This document shows positions 23,590 to 30,177 of a stretch of DNA of 45,504 bases, piece by piece (the stretch's first letter is position 1; each line of letters starts with the position of its first letter). The notes under the pieces are model-generated. The model made no database searches and was not told the origin of the DNA. It saw nothing but the letters and a program-made list of their open reading frames with translations. Position numbers and translations under genes: made by a program. The stretch is from Dehalococcoidia bacterium (lineage in GTDB: Bacteria > Chloroflexota > Dehalococcoidia > SM23-28-2 > RBG-16-64-32), in the NCBI GenBank assembly GCA_030690405.1, contig JAUYGU010000044.1, positions 1-45,504 of the forward strand. The letters run 5' to 3'.

Positions 23590-23976
23590 CTAGACGCTCC
23601 CACACCTTCCGGTCACCACAATAGTGCCCTGGTACATGCCCATCGCGCACGTAAAGAGGAACTCACCATCGTGCCTGGGGACGAGCACGATGGTCGTCGC
23701 CCGGTGGGCCGGCAAAGACCTGGAGATGCCGAAGTCGGGGAAGATGACCTTCTCGGAGCACGGGATGTCTTCATCACGAATGAACTTCAGGCGAACCGGA
23801 ACGCCACAACGGGCCACGATTACTGAAGGTCGGTAGCGCTCCCGGACGACGATACTGGCATCTTGCATGCCGTCAGGCCCGAACCGGGCTCGCCGGGGGC
23901 GGCTACGGAGATAGGCCCAGCCGCCGACAACCGCGGTTAGCCCTATGACGGCGGCCGATGCGATCAATAACTCCAC
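23590..23976 (-). CDS. Membrane-anchored cupredoxin, CopZ-like Cys/Met ligands
   Basis: A 128-residue protein with an N-terminal helix (1-22) and a cupredoxin domain of the plastocyanin-domain (COG4633-like) type: Cys73 in IPCSEKVIFPDF and Cys110 with Met112/Met114 in LFTCAMGMYQG. The usual His ligands are replaced by Cys, fitting Cu(I) binding. Start is GTG 23976. A TCAG array lies about 93 bp upstream. A tiny frame (24037-23981) precedes it by 4 bp. Confidence 0.85.
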   Translation of the reverse strand: MELLIASAAVIGLTAVVGGWAYLRSRPRRARFGPDGMQDASIVVRERYRPSVIVARCGVPVRLKFIRDEDIPCSEKVIFPDFGISRSLPAHRATTIVLVPRHDGEFLFTCAMGMYQGTIVVTGRCGSV

Positions 23977-23980
23977 GCGG

Positions 23981-24037
23981 TCATGCCTCGGGCCGGTTCA
24001 GGGGCGTGTACGCTGGCGCGATCCCGTCCTCACTCAT
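23981..24037 (-). CDS. Possible 18-residue leader peptide or micro-protein
   Basis: ATG 24037 opens an 18-codon frame (MSEDGIAPAYTPLNRPEA) ending at 23981, 4 bp before the cupredoxin start. A GGGTGA sequence lies a few bases upstream, a weak ribosome site. It falls inside the transcript predicted from the array at 24053-24107. It could be translated and coupled to the cupredoxin, or be chance. No regulatory codon run is obvious. Confidence 0.35.
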   Translation of the reverse strand: MSEDGIAPAYTPLNRPEA

Positions 24038-24052
24038 GATCACCCAGAATGA

Positions 24053-24107
24053 AGGCTACGCCTTCAATCTGAGAGGAGCCTGAATATGCCGTGAGAATTC
24101 GCTGAAG
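24053..24107 (-). promoter_or_regulatory. TCAG array and promoter of the cupredoxin gene
   Basis: Minus-strand half-sites CTTCAG (24107-24102), TCTCAC (24096-24091), ATTCAG (24085-24080) and TCTCAG (24074-24069) keep the 11-bp period; the second is off consensus by one base. TAGCCT (24058-24053) follows 10 bp later as candidate -10. It lies back-to-back with the sortase array at 24165, so the region between is a divergent double promoter. Confidence 0.7.
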
Positions 24108-24164
24108 GAAGAGGGGACGACAGCTGATTCCCACCGGACCTCCAAATTGCTGTCACGCGCAACC

Positions 24165-24219
24165 ACTCAGCCGCCATTCAGTAGCCATTCAGGCTGCTTT
24201 CAGCGGACCACCGCAGTGT
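24165..24219 (+). promoter_or_regulatory. TCAG array and promoter of the sortase gene
   Basis: Half-sites ACTCAG, ATTCAG, ATTCAG and TTTCAG start at 24165, 24176, 24187 and 24198, an exact 11-bp period; CAGTGT at 24214-24219 is 10 bp further. Bases 24166-24215 are repeated almost unchanged at 25087-25136, so the promoter was copied from one gene to the other. The predicted start (about 24225) coincides with an in-frame GTG. Confidence 0.75.
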
Positions 24220-24224
24220 GTGTG

Positions 24225-25052
24225 GTGGAGGACACCAGCGATGATTCCCAGGCCGAACGCGGGCTCGAAGGTTGTGGTGTATCTGTGCGGGCTGACAAGG
24301 TGAGAAGCTTGACGCCGGGTGTCTGGAGGAGGCTCACGCGACTGCCTCTGGGGCGCAAGATGATGATGGCTCTCGGCCTCTCTGGTCTCTCCATTGGCGT
24401 AATTCTGATCGCCCTCGGTCTGAGCTCAGCAGTCAAGATCGAATCACGGCCATCTCCAGCGGTGGTCGATCTCGGCGATGAGGACGCCTATCTCCATCTC
24501 TTGAATCGAAGGCCATCCGTTGCCCCATCGCCCCCTCCCCAGCCGCCGCTGTCGGACTCTGGCTACCGGATGGTCATCGGCAAGATCGGCGTGGATGCTC
24601 CAGTGGATGTCTACGGACTAGATGAGAACAGTGTTCCAGAGGTCCCGCTCGGGTCGGATGCCGCTGAGGTGGTGGCCTGGTACAACTTTTCGGCGCGGCC
24701 CGGGACCGGAAGCAACGCGGTGTTTGCTGGCCATGTCACTTGGAAAGGAAAAGCTGTCTTCTATGACCTTCAGACGCTTCAACCGGGTGACGTGATCGAG
24801 TTGGTCGGGGCGGAGGGCTCGGGGTTGACATACGTCGTGTCCACCAACTTTGCTGTCGACCCGAACGATCCCGACTCGCTGCAAGTCATGCAGCCAACGG
24901 ATACAGACGTTATTACCCTGATTACGTGCGGCGGCACGTTCTTTGAGACCGCCGACCCGGTAGCGGGCGGAGACTACACGCTTCGTGTCATCGTTAGGGC
25001 TGAATTGGACAAAATTGCGGCCTCGCCAGGTCTGGGGGCGGACGGCAGCTAG
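24225..25052 (+). CDS. Class F-like sortase
   Basis: A 275-residue protein from GTG 24225: a charged N-terminus, one helix (about 46-68), a Pro/Ser linker (PSVAPSPPPQPPLS) and a sortase domain. Catalytic residues are His170 (VFAGHVTW), Cys235 (TLITCGGTF) and Arg254 (YTLRVIV). The TLxTC-GG form with a short sheet matches class E/F sortases. It would join proteins to the cell envelope, but no LPxTG-like substrate is seen in the window. The open frame extends to 24147 but that start lies upstream of the predicted transcription start, so I prefer 24225 (leaderless) or an internal GTG at 24285/24300. Confidence 0.85.
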   Translation: MEDTSDDSQAERGLEGCGVSVRADKVRSLTPGVWRRLTRLPLGRKMMMALGLSGLSIGVILIALGLSSAVKIESRPSPAVVDLGDEDAYLHLLNRRPSVAPSPPPQPPLSDSGYRMVIGKIGVDAPVDVYGLDENSVPEVPLGSDAAEVVAWYNFSARPGTGSNAVFAGHVTWKGKAVFYDLQTLQPGDVIELVGAEGSGLTYVVSTNFAVDPNDPDSLQVMQPTDTDVITLITCGGTFFETADPVAGGDYTLRVIVRAELDKIAASPGLGADGS

Positions 25053-25085
25053 ATAAAAGATTGACCCGATCGGCCCAGTTCAATA

Positions 25086-25140
25086 TCTCAGCCACGATTC
25101 AGTAGCCATTCAGGCTGCTCTCAGCGGACCACCGCACGAT
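25086..25140 (+). promoter_or_regulatory. TCAG array and promoter of the 25165-27036 unit
   Basis: Half-sites TCTCAG, ATTCAG, ATTCAG and TCTCAG start at 25086, 25097, 25108 and 25119 (11-bp period); CACGAT at 25135-25140 follows 10 bp later. About 47 of 50 bases are shared with the sortase array. This unit leads to the third TGA-containing redoxin. Confidence 0.75.
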
Positions 25141-25164
25141 GGACGGTGGAGGCCGTTTCGATCG

Positions 25165-25596
25165 ATGAACACCCGGTCACAAGCGCGTGTTTTGCGGGAG
25201 CTTGATGTGCGTCGCGCCCTCGATAACAGCCTCATGAAACGATCTCAGGAAATGTCGCCGAACGAAGACCAAGGCTCCGCGTCAGCAAGATCGCAGGCCG
25301 TTCGCGCTCTGGCCGTCATAGAGGAGCACGTGTTGCGCGCCGGTGACGCGATCGAGCATGACCTCGCAGAGAAAGATGTATTCAAGGCCCTATCCGCCTT
25401 GAGGGGACAGGTCACCGCACTTGAACTGGGATTGGTCAAATCCCGACTCGAACATTTCCGCGGAGGCGCCGACGAGGGAGAGCGGGCAAGAGCAACTGAG
25501 GTGTTGGACTTGTTGGAGAGCAGACGCGAGACACGGCTCCAAGATGCGGAGGTTTCGCTCTGCCCATCCGGATCGAGAAAAGGAAGCGGAAGATGA
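25165..25596 (+). CDS. Helical cytoplasmic protein, hypothetical
   Basis: A 143-residue, highly charged protein predicted to be nearly all helix (ARSQAVRALAVIEEHVLRAGDAIEHDLAEKDVFKALSALRGQV), with one Cys near the C-terminus and no signal. Helical pairs of this sort often bundle or dimerise. Starts at ATG 25165; a ribosome-like GGAGG lies 13 bp upstream, rather far, and ATG 25234 is an alternative. No family recognised; first gene behind the array. Confidence 0.55.
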   Translation: MNTRSQARVLRELDVRRALDNSLMKRSQEMSPNEDQGSASARSQAVRALAVIEEHVLRAGDAIEHDLAEKDVFKALSALRGQVTALELGLVKSRLEHFRGGADEGERARATEVLDLLESRRETRLQDAEVSLCPSGSRKGSGR

Positions 25597-25657
25597 TCGG
25601 GATCAGATGCCACCCAGGATGCGTGCGTGTCATGGCGCTTGAGAAGAGGAGGAAAAG

Positions 25658-25960
25658 ATGAGAACCAGGATCATCGTTATCGCGGCGGCAATTCTCGTAG
25701 CTGTCACCGGCGCGTTCGGGGGACTGGCATTGGCGGGTTATCCCGGGACAGCCTCTGCCAGGGATCCTGACCCTCCGCCGGCCATGCACGAGGCTTGCGA
25801 GAACATGAAACACGAGGGTCACGAGGGTATGGAGGAGATGCACGAAGGGATGATGAACGCCGGTGGCGACTGGGGGAATCGATGCAATCGGACATGGGTC
25901 CGCGCTGATAGGGGCAGGACGACATGGTTTCCGTGGCACGCAGAATCCTCCGGGGGGTAG
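25658..25960 (+). CDS. Exported Met/His-rich small protein
   Basis: A 100-residue protein with a strong ribosome site (GAGGAGGAAAAG) and a signal peptide (1-26, ending LALAG). The mature part holds a run of His and Met: AMHEACENMKHEGHEGMEEMHEGMMNAGG (positions about 42-69), typical of periplasmic copper-binding peptides. The last 30 residues are Trp/Arg-rich and overlap the start of the DUF1573 gene by 37 bp; this tail looks out of place and may reflect a lost stop codon. Copper binding is inferred from composition. Confidence 0.65.
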   Translation: MRTRIIVIAAAILVAVTGAFGGLALAGYPGTASARDPDPPPAMHEACENMKHEGHEGMEEMHEGMMNAGGDWGNRCNRTWVRADRGRTTWFPWHAESSGG

Positions 25961-26394
25961 TTGCCCGTCCGCGGGCTGCGCTGGCGGCGGGTCTGATGAT
26001 GGGGCTGCTGGTCGCCCTCGCCGCCGCGTGCGGCGGTGAGAGCCAGGCCCCCGGTCCCCATCTGTCGCTTGACGGCGACTCCTTCGACCTCGGCGAAATC
26101 AGAGCGGGCGAGGCTGTGCAACGGCTCGTCGAGTTCCGGAACGAAGGCGACGCGCCTCTCACGGTGGCGATAGTCAAGGTCCGTCCGGCCCCTGAAACCG
26201 CTTGCGGCTGCGGGGTCGAGGCCTTCTCGGTAGATGAGCCGCAGGTGGCACCTGGGGAGAAGGGGAATCTGGTCTTCAGTCTCAAGGTGCCAGAAGGGAC
26301 GCGCGCGATGAAGGACGTGATGCTGGTGGAATTGGAGACCAATGATCCAGGCAAGGGCCAGCACACGATTACGATCAAGTACAGGGTGGCATAG
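25924..26394 (+). CDS. DUF1573 lipoprotein, second copy
   Basis: A 156-residue lipoprotein (lipobox LAAAC, Cys36) that matches the protein at 6277 along its length: GDSFDLGEI, VEFRNEGDAPLTVAIVKVRPAP, and the CGC pair (Cys94, Cys96). As at 6277 it is followed at once (6 bp) by a redoxin gene. The conserved pairing in two operons implies a shared function, perhaps a substrate or scaffold for the redoxin. Confidence 0.85.
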   Translation: MVSVARRILRGVVARPRAALAAGLMMGLLVALAAACGGESQAPGPHLSLDGDSFDLGEIRAGEAVQRLVEFRNEGDAPLTVAIVKVRPAPETACGCGVEAFSVDEPQVAPGEKGNLVFSLKVPEGTRAMKDVMLVELETNDPGKGQHTITIKYRVA

Positions 26395-26400
26395 AGAGCA

Positions 26401-27036
26401 ATGAGGAAGAAAATCCGGATTAAACGCCCGTGGTGGAGGCGCGGGAGAACATGGATTAGCGTGGCGCTGAGCGCCCTCCTTGCAGCTGCCGTAGCGGGGC
26501 CTATCGTCTGGCTGCTGGCAGGAACGGGGGGCGACGCAAGCCCTCCGCAGTACCTGGAGGAGCCGGCGCCGCCCTTCACCCTCCCCACCATCACCGGCGA
26601 ACAGGTCTCGCTCGCCGATCACGAGGGCCGACACAACGTTCTCCTCTTCTTCAACGAAGGGCAGATGTGAGCGCCTTGCTTGGTCCAGATCGTGGATCTG
26701 GAAGAGAACTGGGGCCGGTTTCAGGGCTTGGATATTGAGCTGCTGAGCATCATGGTTGATCCGCTGGAGCAGCTGGCTGCCGCGGCGCGGAAATACGGTC
26801 TGACGTCCACCGTGGCGGCGGACGAGGACTTGAGTGTGTCCACGACCTACGACGTCCTCGGAGCTAGCATGCATCCGGGCGTGACGCCCGGCCACACGTT
26901 CGTTCTCGTGGACAAGGCTGGGCAGATCATCTGGCGGCGCGACTGGGGCGCCTCGGACACCGGAATGATGTACACGGATGTGGACGAGCTCTTCGAATTA
27001 GTTTCGGAGTGGCTGCAGAAAAGAGCAGCCGGATGA
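26401..27036 (+). CDS. Selenoprotein redoxin (UxxC) paired with DUF1573 lipoprotein
   Basis: Frames 26401-26667 and 26671-27036 join across one in-frame TGA (26668-26670). The 211-residue product has a helix (about 18-38), PAPPFTLPTITGEQVSL and FFNEGQM-U90-APC93, then LVQIVDLEENW. U90 and C93 have the same residue numbers as Cys90 and Cys93 of the paralogue at 6736, with APC identical. The remaining frame (SMHPGVTPGHTFVLV, IWRRDW) is intact for 122 codons. Other genes here end in TGA normally, so the code is not changed. Likely role: exported selenol/thiol oxidoreductase or peroxidase. Confidence 0.87.
26671..26701 (+). other. Candidate bacterial SECIS hairpin, redoxin 3
   Basis: Fourteen nt after the TGA comes CCAGATC-GTG-GATCTGG (26685-26701), a 7-bp perfect stem with loop GTG 21 nt from the UGA. 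Position and loop G match the other two candidates. The same codons (Q-I-V-D-L) give a similar stem in the Cys gene. Confidence 0.45.
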
Positions 27037-27063
27037 GCGCGGTTGCAATGTAAGCGGTCGGCG

Positions 27064-27204
27064 TTCGACGGGCCGCACACAGTGCGGCCACTGGACGCAA
27101 TGGAGGTCGAAGTCCAAGAGACCGGCGCCGTGGTCGTCCACACGGGCAAGATCACCAAAGGTGGCGCCGACACGTCGCAGCGGGCGGTTCCTTATGCGCC
27201 GAAG
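27064..27204 (+). pseudogene. Rieske protein remnant (C-terminal end only)
   Basis: The frame FDGPHTVRPLDAMEVEV, then VVVHTGKITKGGADTSQRAVPYAPK aligns with the C-terminal 45 residues of the intact Rieske protein (5068): [32 protein letters not shown]. The cluster-binding part is missing, there is no start or ribosome site, and the frame runs on into unrelated residues. It lies just after the third redoxin, so a copy of the first operon's genes was here and was lost. Confidence 0.8.
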
Positions 27205-27317
27205 TCAGCGGCCGCTCTGGGCCATCCGCAGCATGAGGCAGCCTGGTCGGGCGATTGTTGGGCTCAATGCTCACGAGCAGTCGGGCATTCGTCTCCTCGT
27301 TGGAAAGGAGGATGGCG

Positions 27318-27707
27318 ATGGAGTGGCTTCACGCGCTAATCCCTGTTGCGCTTGTTGTCTTGGTGTGTGGAGGCCTGCACGTGCTGATGATGCGCGGGAT
27401 GCATCGCGGCCACGACACCGCCTCCGGGCACGGCGGCCATCTCTCCGTGACGGATCCCAATGACCGTGGCCCGAAGCTGGAACGCCTGGTGGAGCCGGGA
27501 GTGCGGCGCGCTCAACGGCCTGATGACCCTAACGGGGATCGCCTAGCGCAACTTGAAAGACGGGCGGCGGCGTTACAGCAAGAGATCGAAGCCATGTTAG
27601 GTGACCCTCAGAAAATGGGCAACGGCAGCTATCTCGGACGGGTTGCCACTCTGCATCACGATGATGACGCGTCGCAGAATGAATCGGAAGGGGATGCAGC
27701 TGGATGA
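27318..27707 (+). CDS. Small membrane protein with coiled coil
   Basis: A 129-residue protein: N-terminal helix (4-24), MRGMHRGHDTASGHGGH (His-rich), and a coiled coil near residues 75-93 (RLAQLERRAAALQQEIEAML). It matches the N-terminal half of the YHS protein at 20431 but lacks the YHS domain. ATG 27318 has AAGGAGG 6 nt upstream, an excellent ribosome site; ATG 27312 is too close. It is intact although its neighbours on both sides are remnants. Confidence 0.7.
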   Translation: MEWLHALIPVALVVLVCGGLHVLMMRGMHRGHDTASGHGGHLSVTDPNDRGPKLERLVEPGVRRAQRPDDPNGDRLAQLERRAAALQQEIEAMLGDPQKMGNGSYLGRVATLHHDDDASQNESEGDAAG

Positions 27708-27862
27708 CCTTTCTCCGGAAGATCTTCCGCGCCATGAACGGAGCGAACATCGACCGGGATAGGGTACCCAACGTCGAGAAGGCGGGCCTCAGGGTGGTAG
27801 AGGCGCGCGATCTGTGGGGCGACATCGTGAAGCTGGTCGTGGCGGAGAAGCCGGTAAATTGA
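27704..27862 (+). pseudogene. Methyltransferase remnant (C-terminal end only)
   Basis: A 52-codon frame reading RKIFRAMNGANIDRDRVPNVEKAGLRVVEA aligns with VRVSGANINRDTVDNVQRAGFELDAVES near the end of the methyltransferase at 1175. The SAM-binding domain is gone. It begins at an ATG overlapping the previous stop, so it may still be translated, but it cannot be an enzyme. With the Rieske remnant it marks an eroded duplicate of the left-hand operon. Confidence 0.75.
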
Positions 27863-27885
27863 AGCCGAAGTGTGATCTACGTCAC

Positions 27886-27946
27886 TTGACGCGACACGTG
27901 GGAGTGAGGCATATTCTGTGGTGTAAACCCCCACCGGGGGGGTATG
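27886..27946 (+). promoter_or_regulatory. Promoter and CsoR-like operator of the ABC exporter
   Basis: TTGACG (27886-27891) and CATATT (27910-27915) have an 18-bp spacer. Immediately downstream lies TAAACCCCCACCGGGGGGGTATG (27924-27946), given here as: TAAA, five C, ACC, seven G, TATG. This C-tract/G-tract inverted repeat flanked by TA is the type found in CsoR operators. It ends 12 bp before ATG 27958. Binding would block transcription, so the exporter is probably metal-induced through CsoR. Confidence 0.65.
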
Positions 27947-27957
27947 GGTAGACAACA

Positions 27958-29061
27958 ATGAAGCTGGCGCTGCAGAACCTGCTACAAGATAAGCTCCGGT
28001 TTGCCTTGAGCGTCACCGGTATCGCCCTGGCGGTGATGCTCATTCTCTTTCTCCTGGGCCTGCGCGAGGGGGTCTTCAAGGGTGCCGCGATCTATCTCGA
28101 CAACGCGCCTGGGTCGGTGGCCGTCATGCCGGAGGGCGTTAAGAGCACGAGCGCCGGCTCCGGCCAGTTCCTGCCGCGCGACACAGTCAGTGCCGTCGCC
28201 TCTGCACGCGGCGTCGCGTGGATCACGCCAATCATGCTGACGATGGCTATCCCGGAGCTGCACGGCAAGAAGCAGGTCATCAGGCTTGTGGGATACGATA
28301 CCGCCCTTGGCGGCGGTCCCTGGAATCTAAGGCAGGGCCGCGAACCGGCGGGAGATGCCGAAGTGGTGCTCGACCGCGTGCTTGCCAGCAAGCATGGTTT
28401 CAGCGTTGGCGACTCGTTCGAGATCGGAGGCCACCAGTTGAAGGTGGTCGGCCTCTCCAACGAGACCAGCTCGTTCTCGGGAAGCTTCGTGTTCGCTTCA
28501 AAAGCCTTCGTCGAATCGTTTGCTCTCGCGCCCGGTGCAGCCAGTTTCGTGCTCGTAACGCCGGAACCGGGAACGAAGCCCGCTCAACTGGTCGCGAGTC
28601 TGCAGAGCCTTCCCGGCACGAACGTCCTGCTCAAGAGCCAGGTCATCGCCAACGATAGGCAGATCGTGGCCGGCATCTTCGACCAGGTGATCTTCCTCAT
28701 GGTTGCCGCCGCGTTTATCGTCGGAGCGCTCGTAGTCGGCCTGGTAATCTACGCGGCGACCATCGAGCGGCGTGGGGAGTACGGCATCCTTAAGGCGATT
28801 GGTGCTCGCAATAGCGCGCTTTACCGAGTCGTGGTTTATCAGGCGGTGGTGGCCGCGAGTCTGGGCGTCCTGCTCGGGGTCAGCTTCGCGTTCGCCATGG
28901 GCTGGCTGGTAATGACCGCCAAACCTCAATTTCTGGTCGCTATAGAGCCGTCAGCAATCATCGTTACCCTTGCAGCGGGCTTTGTCATGGCGCTCGCAGG
29001 CGCGCTTGTCCCAGCGCGGGCCGTCGCCGCCCTGGCACCGGCTGAGGTCTTCCGGAGGTGA
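27958..29061 (+). CDS. FtsX/MacB-type ABC permease 1
   Basis: A 367-residue permease: N-terminal helix (about 14-34), exported domain (about 40-235), then three helices (about 240-265, 288-312, 330-355), the FtsX pattern. YGILKAIGARNSALYRVV is the conserved cytoplasmic loop that contacts the ATPase. It pairs with the permease at 29063 and the ATPase at 30178. MacB/LolCDE-type transporters extract lipoproteins or export peptides and toxins; the cargo here is unknown. Controlled by the site at 27924. Confidence 0.9.
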   Translation: MKLALQNLLQDKLRFALSVTGIALAVMLILFLLGLREGVFKGAAIYLDNAPGSVAVMPEGVKSTSAGSGQFLPRDTVSAVASARGVAWITPIMLTMAIPELHGKKQVIRLVGYDTALGGGPWNLRQGREPAGDAEVVLDRVLASKHGFSVGDSFEIGGHQLKVVGLSNETSSFSGSFVFASKAFVESFALAPGAASFVLVTPEPGTKPAQLVASLQSLPGTNVLLKSQVIANDRQIVAGIFDQVIFLMVAAAFIVGALVVGLVIYAATIERRGEYGILKAIGARNSALYRVVVYQAVVAASLGVLLGVSFAFAMGWLVMTAKPQFLVAIEPSAIIVTLAAGFVMALAGALVPARAVAALAPAEVFRR

Positions 29062-29062
29062 C

Positions 29063-30175
29063 ATGTTCCGGCTGGCCGTGAGCAACCTGATCCAGAACAA
29101 GACACGTCTCCTGATTTCAGTCGGGGGCGTCGGACTGGCGCTGACGCTGGTCCTCTTCTTCCGCGCGGTATTCGACGGCGCCGAAGGCCGGCTCACGGTA
29201 TACATCGACCGGGCGGGCGCTGATGTGTGGGTCTCACAGGAAGGCGTGCGCACGATGCACATGTCTGAGTCTGCCCTGCCTGCCTCGGTTGTGGAGGAAG
29301 TCAGGGCAGTGCCAGGGGTTGAACAGGCGGTCCCAATTCTCTACACCGAAGGCATGATCGAGGCGAGCGGCAAGGACTACATCGTGTACGTATTTGGTGT
29401 GCCACCCGGCGCTCCGCTGGGCGGGCCGTCGCGCATAAGCGATGGCGCGTCGGCGCCTGGGCCCGGCGAGACCATCATCGATCACGCTATCGCTTCCCAG
29501 GCGGGGCTGCACGTCGGCGATCAGGTGACGGTACTGGGCCGGGAAATGAGAATCGCCGGGCTGACGTCCGGGACGTCAAGCCTCGTTAGTTCGGTCTCGT
29601 TCGTCTCGATGGAGGATTTCGCGCGCGTTCGCGGCGGGGGCGACGTGATCAGCTTCGTGCTGGTCAAGGTCAAGCCGGGGGAAACGCCAGCCGCTGTGTC
29701 CTCCCGTATCGCTGAAAGCGTTGGCGCGGTCACCGTGCAGACGCGCGGGGAGTTCGCCTCGCAAGAGCGACAGCTGGTCCAGGACATGAGCGCCGAAATC
29801 ATCACCATCATGAACACCGCCGGCTACCTCACGGGCCTGGCTGTCGTTGCCCTCACCATCTACATCGCAACAGTCGGCCGTCGTCGTGAATACGGTGTGC
29901 TCAAGGCGATGGGCGTCCGCAACAGCCGCCTCTACCGCATCGTGTTGTTCCAGGCGTTGCTTACGGTCGGAGTGGGCCTGGTAACCGGCGTTACCCTTAC
30001 GCTCCTGCTATCGGTGCTCATCCCACGCTTTAACGAGCTTATCGTTTTGTCTGTGAGCATGGCCTCACTGCTTCGCGTAACAGTCATCTCAGCACTGATC
30101 GCCGGCGTCGCGGCTTTGCTGCCGGCCAGGCAGCTTGCGGGCCTCGAACCAGTAACCATCATTCGCAGGGGGTAA
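29063..30175 (+). CDS. FtsX/MacB-type ABC permease 2
   Basis: A 370-residue permease of the same layout as permease 1 (helices near 15-35, 255-280, 298-325, 340-360; coupling loop YGVLKAMGVRNSRLYRIV). The two share fold and length but have different exported domains, which suggests a heterodimer. Starts at ATG 29063 with CCGGAGGTGAC upstream, 1 bp after the permease 1 stop. It is followed 2 bp later by the ATPase. Confidence 0.9.
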   Translation: MFRLAVSNLIQNKTRLLISVGGVGLALTLVLFFRAVFDGAEGRLTVYIDRAGADVWVSQEGVRTMHMSESALPASVVEEVRAVPGVEQAVPILYTEGMIEASGKDYIVYVFGVPPGAPLGGPSRISDGASAPGPGETIIDHAIASQAGLHVGDQVTVLGREMRIAGLTSGTSSLVSSVSFVSMEDFARVRGGGDVISFVLVKVKPGETPAAVSSRIAESVGAVTVQTRGEFASQERQLVQDMSAEIITIMNTAGYLTGLAVVALTIYIATVGRRREYGVLKAMGVRNSRLYRIVLFQALLTVGVGLVTGVTLTLLLSVLIPRFNELIVLSVSMASLLRVTVISALIAGVAALLPARQLAGLEPVTIIRRG

Positions 30176-30177
30176 CC

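Noticed and set aside
21284..25124. TCAG repeats as CRISPR or satellite repeats
   Set aside because: Each array has only four 6-bp units at 11-bp steps with no conserved spacer, always next to a start of transcription. This is operator-like, not CRISPR.
16170..26670. The three in-frame TGA codons as nonsense mutations or as a changed genetic code
   Set aside because: All three hit the same column, where a paralogue has Cys, and the frames behind them stay open and conserved for over 100 codons. Many other genes in the window end normally in TGA, so the codon is not reassigned to a standard amino acid.
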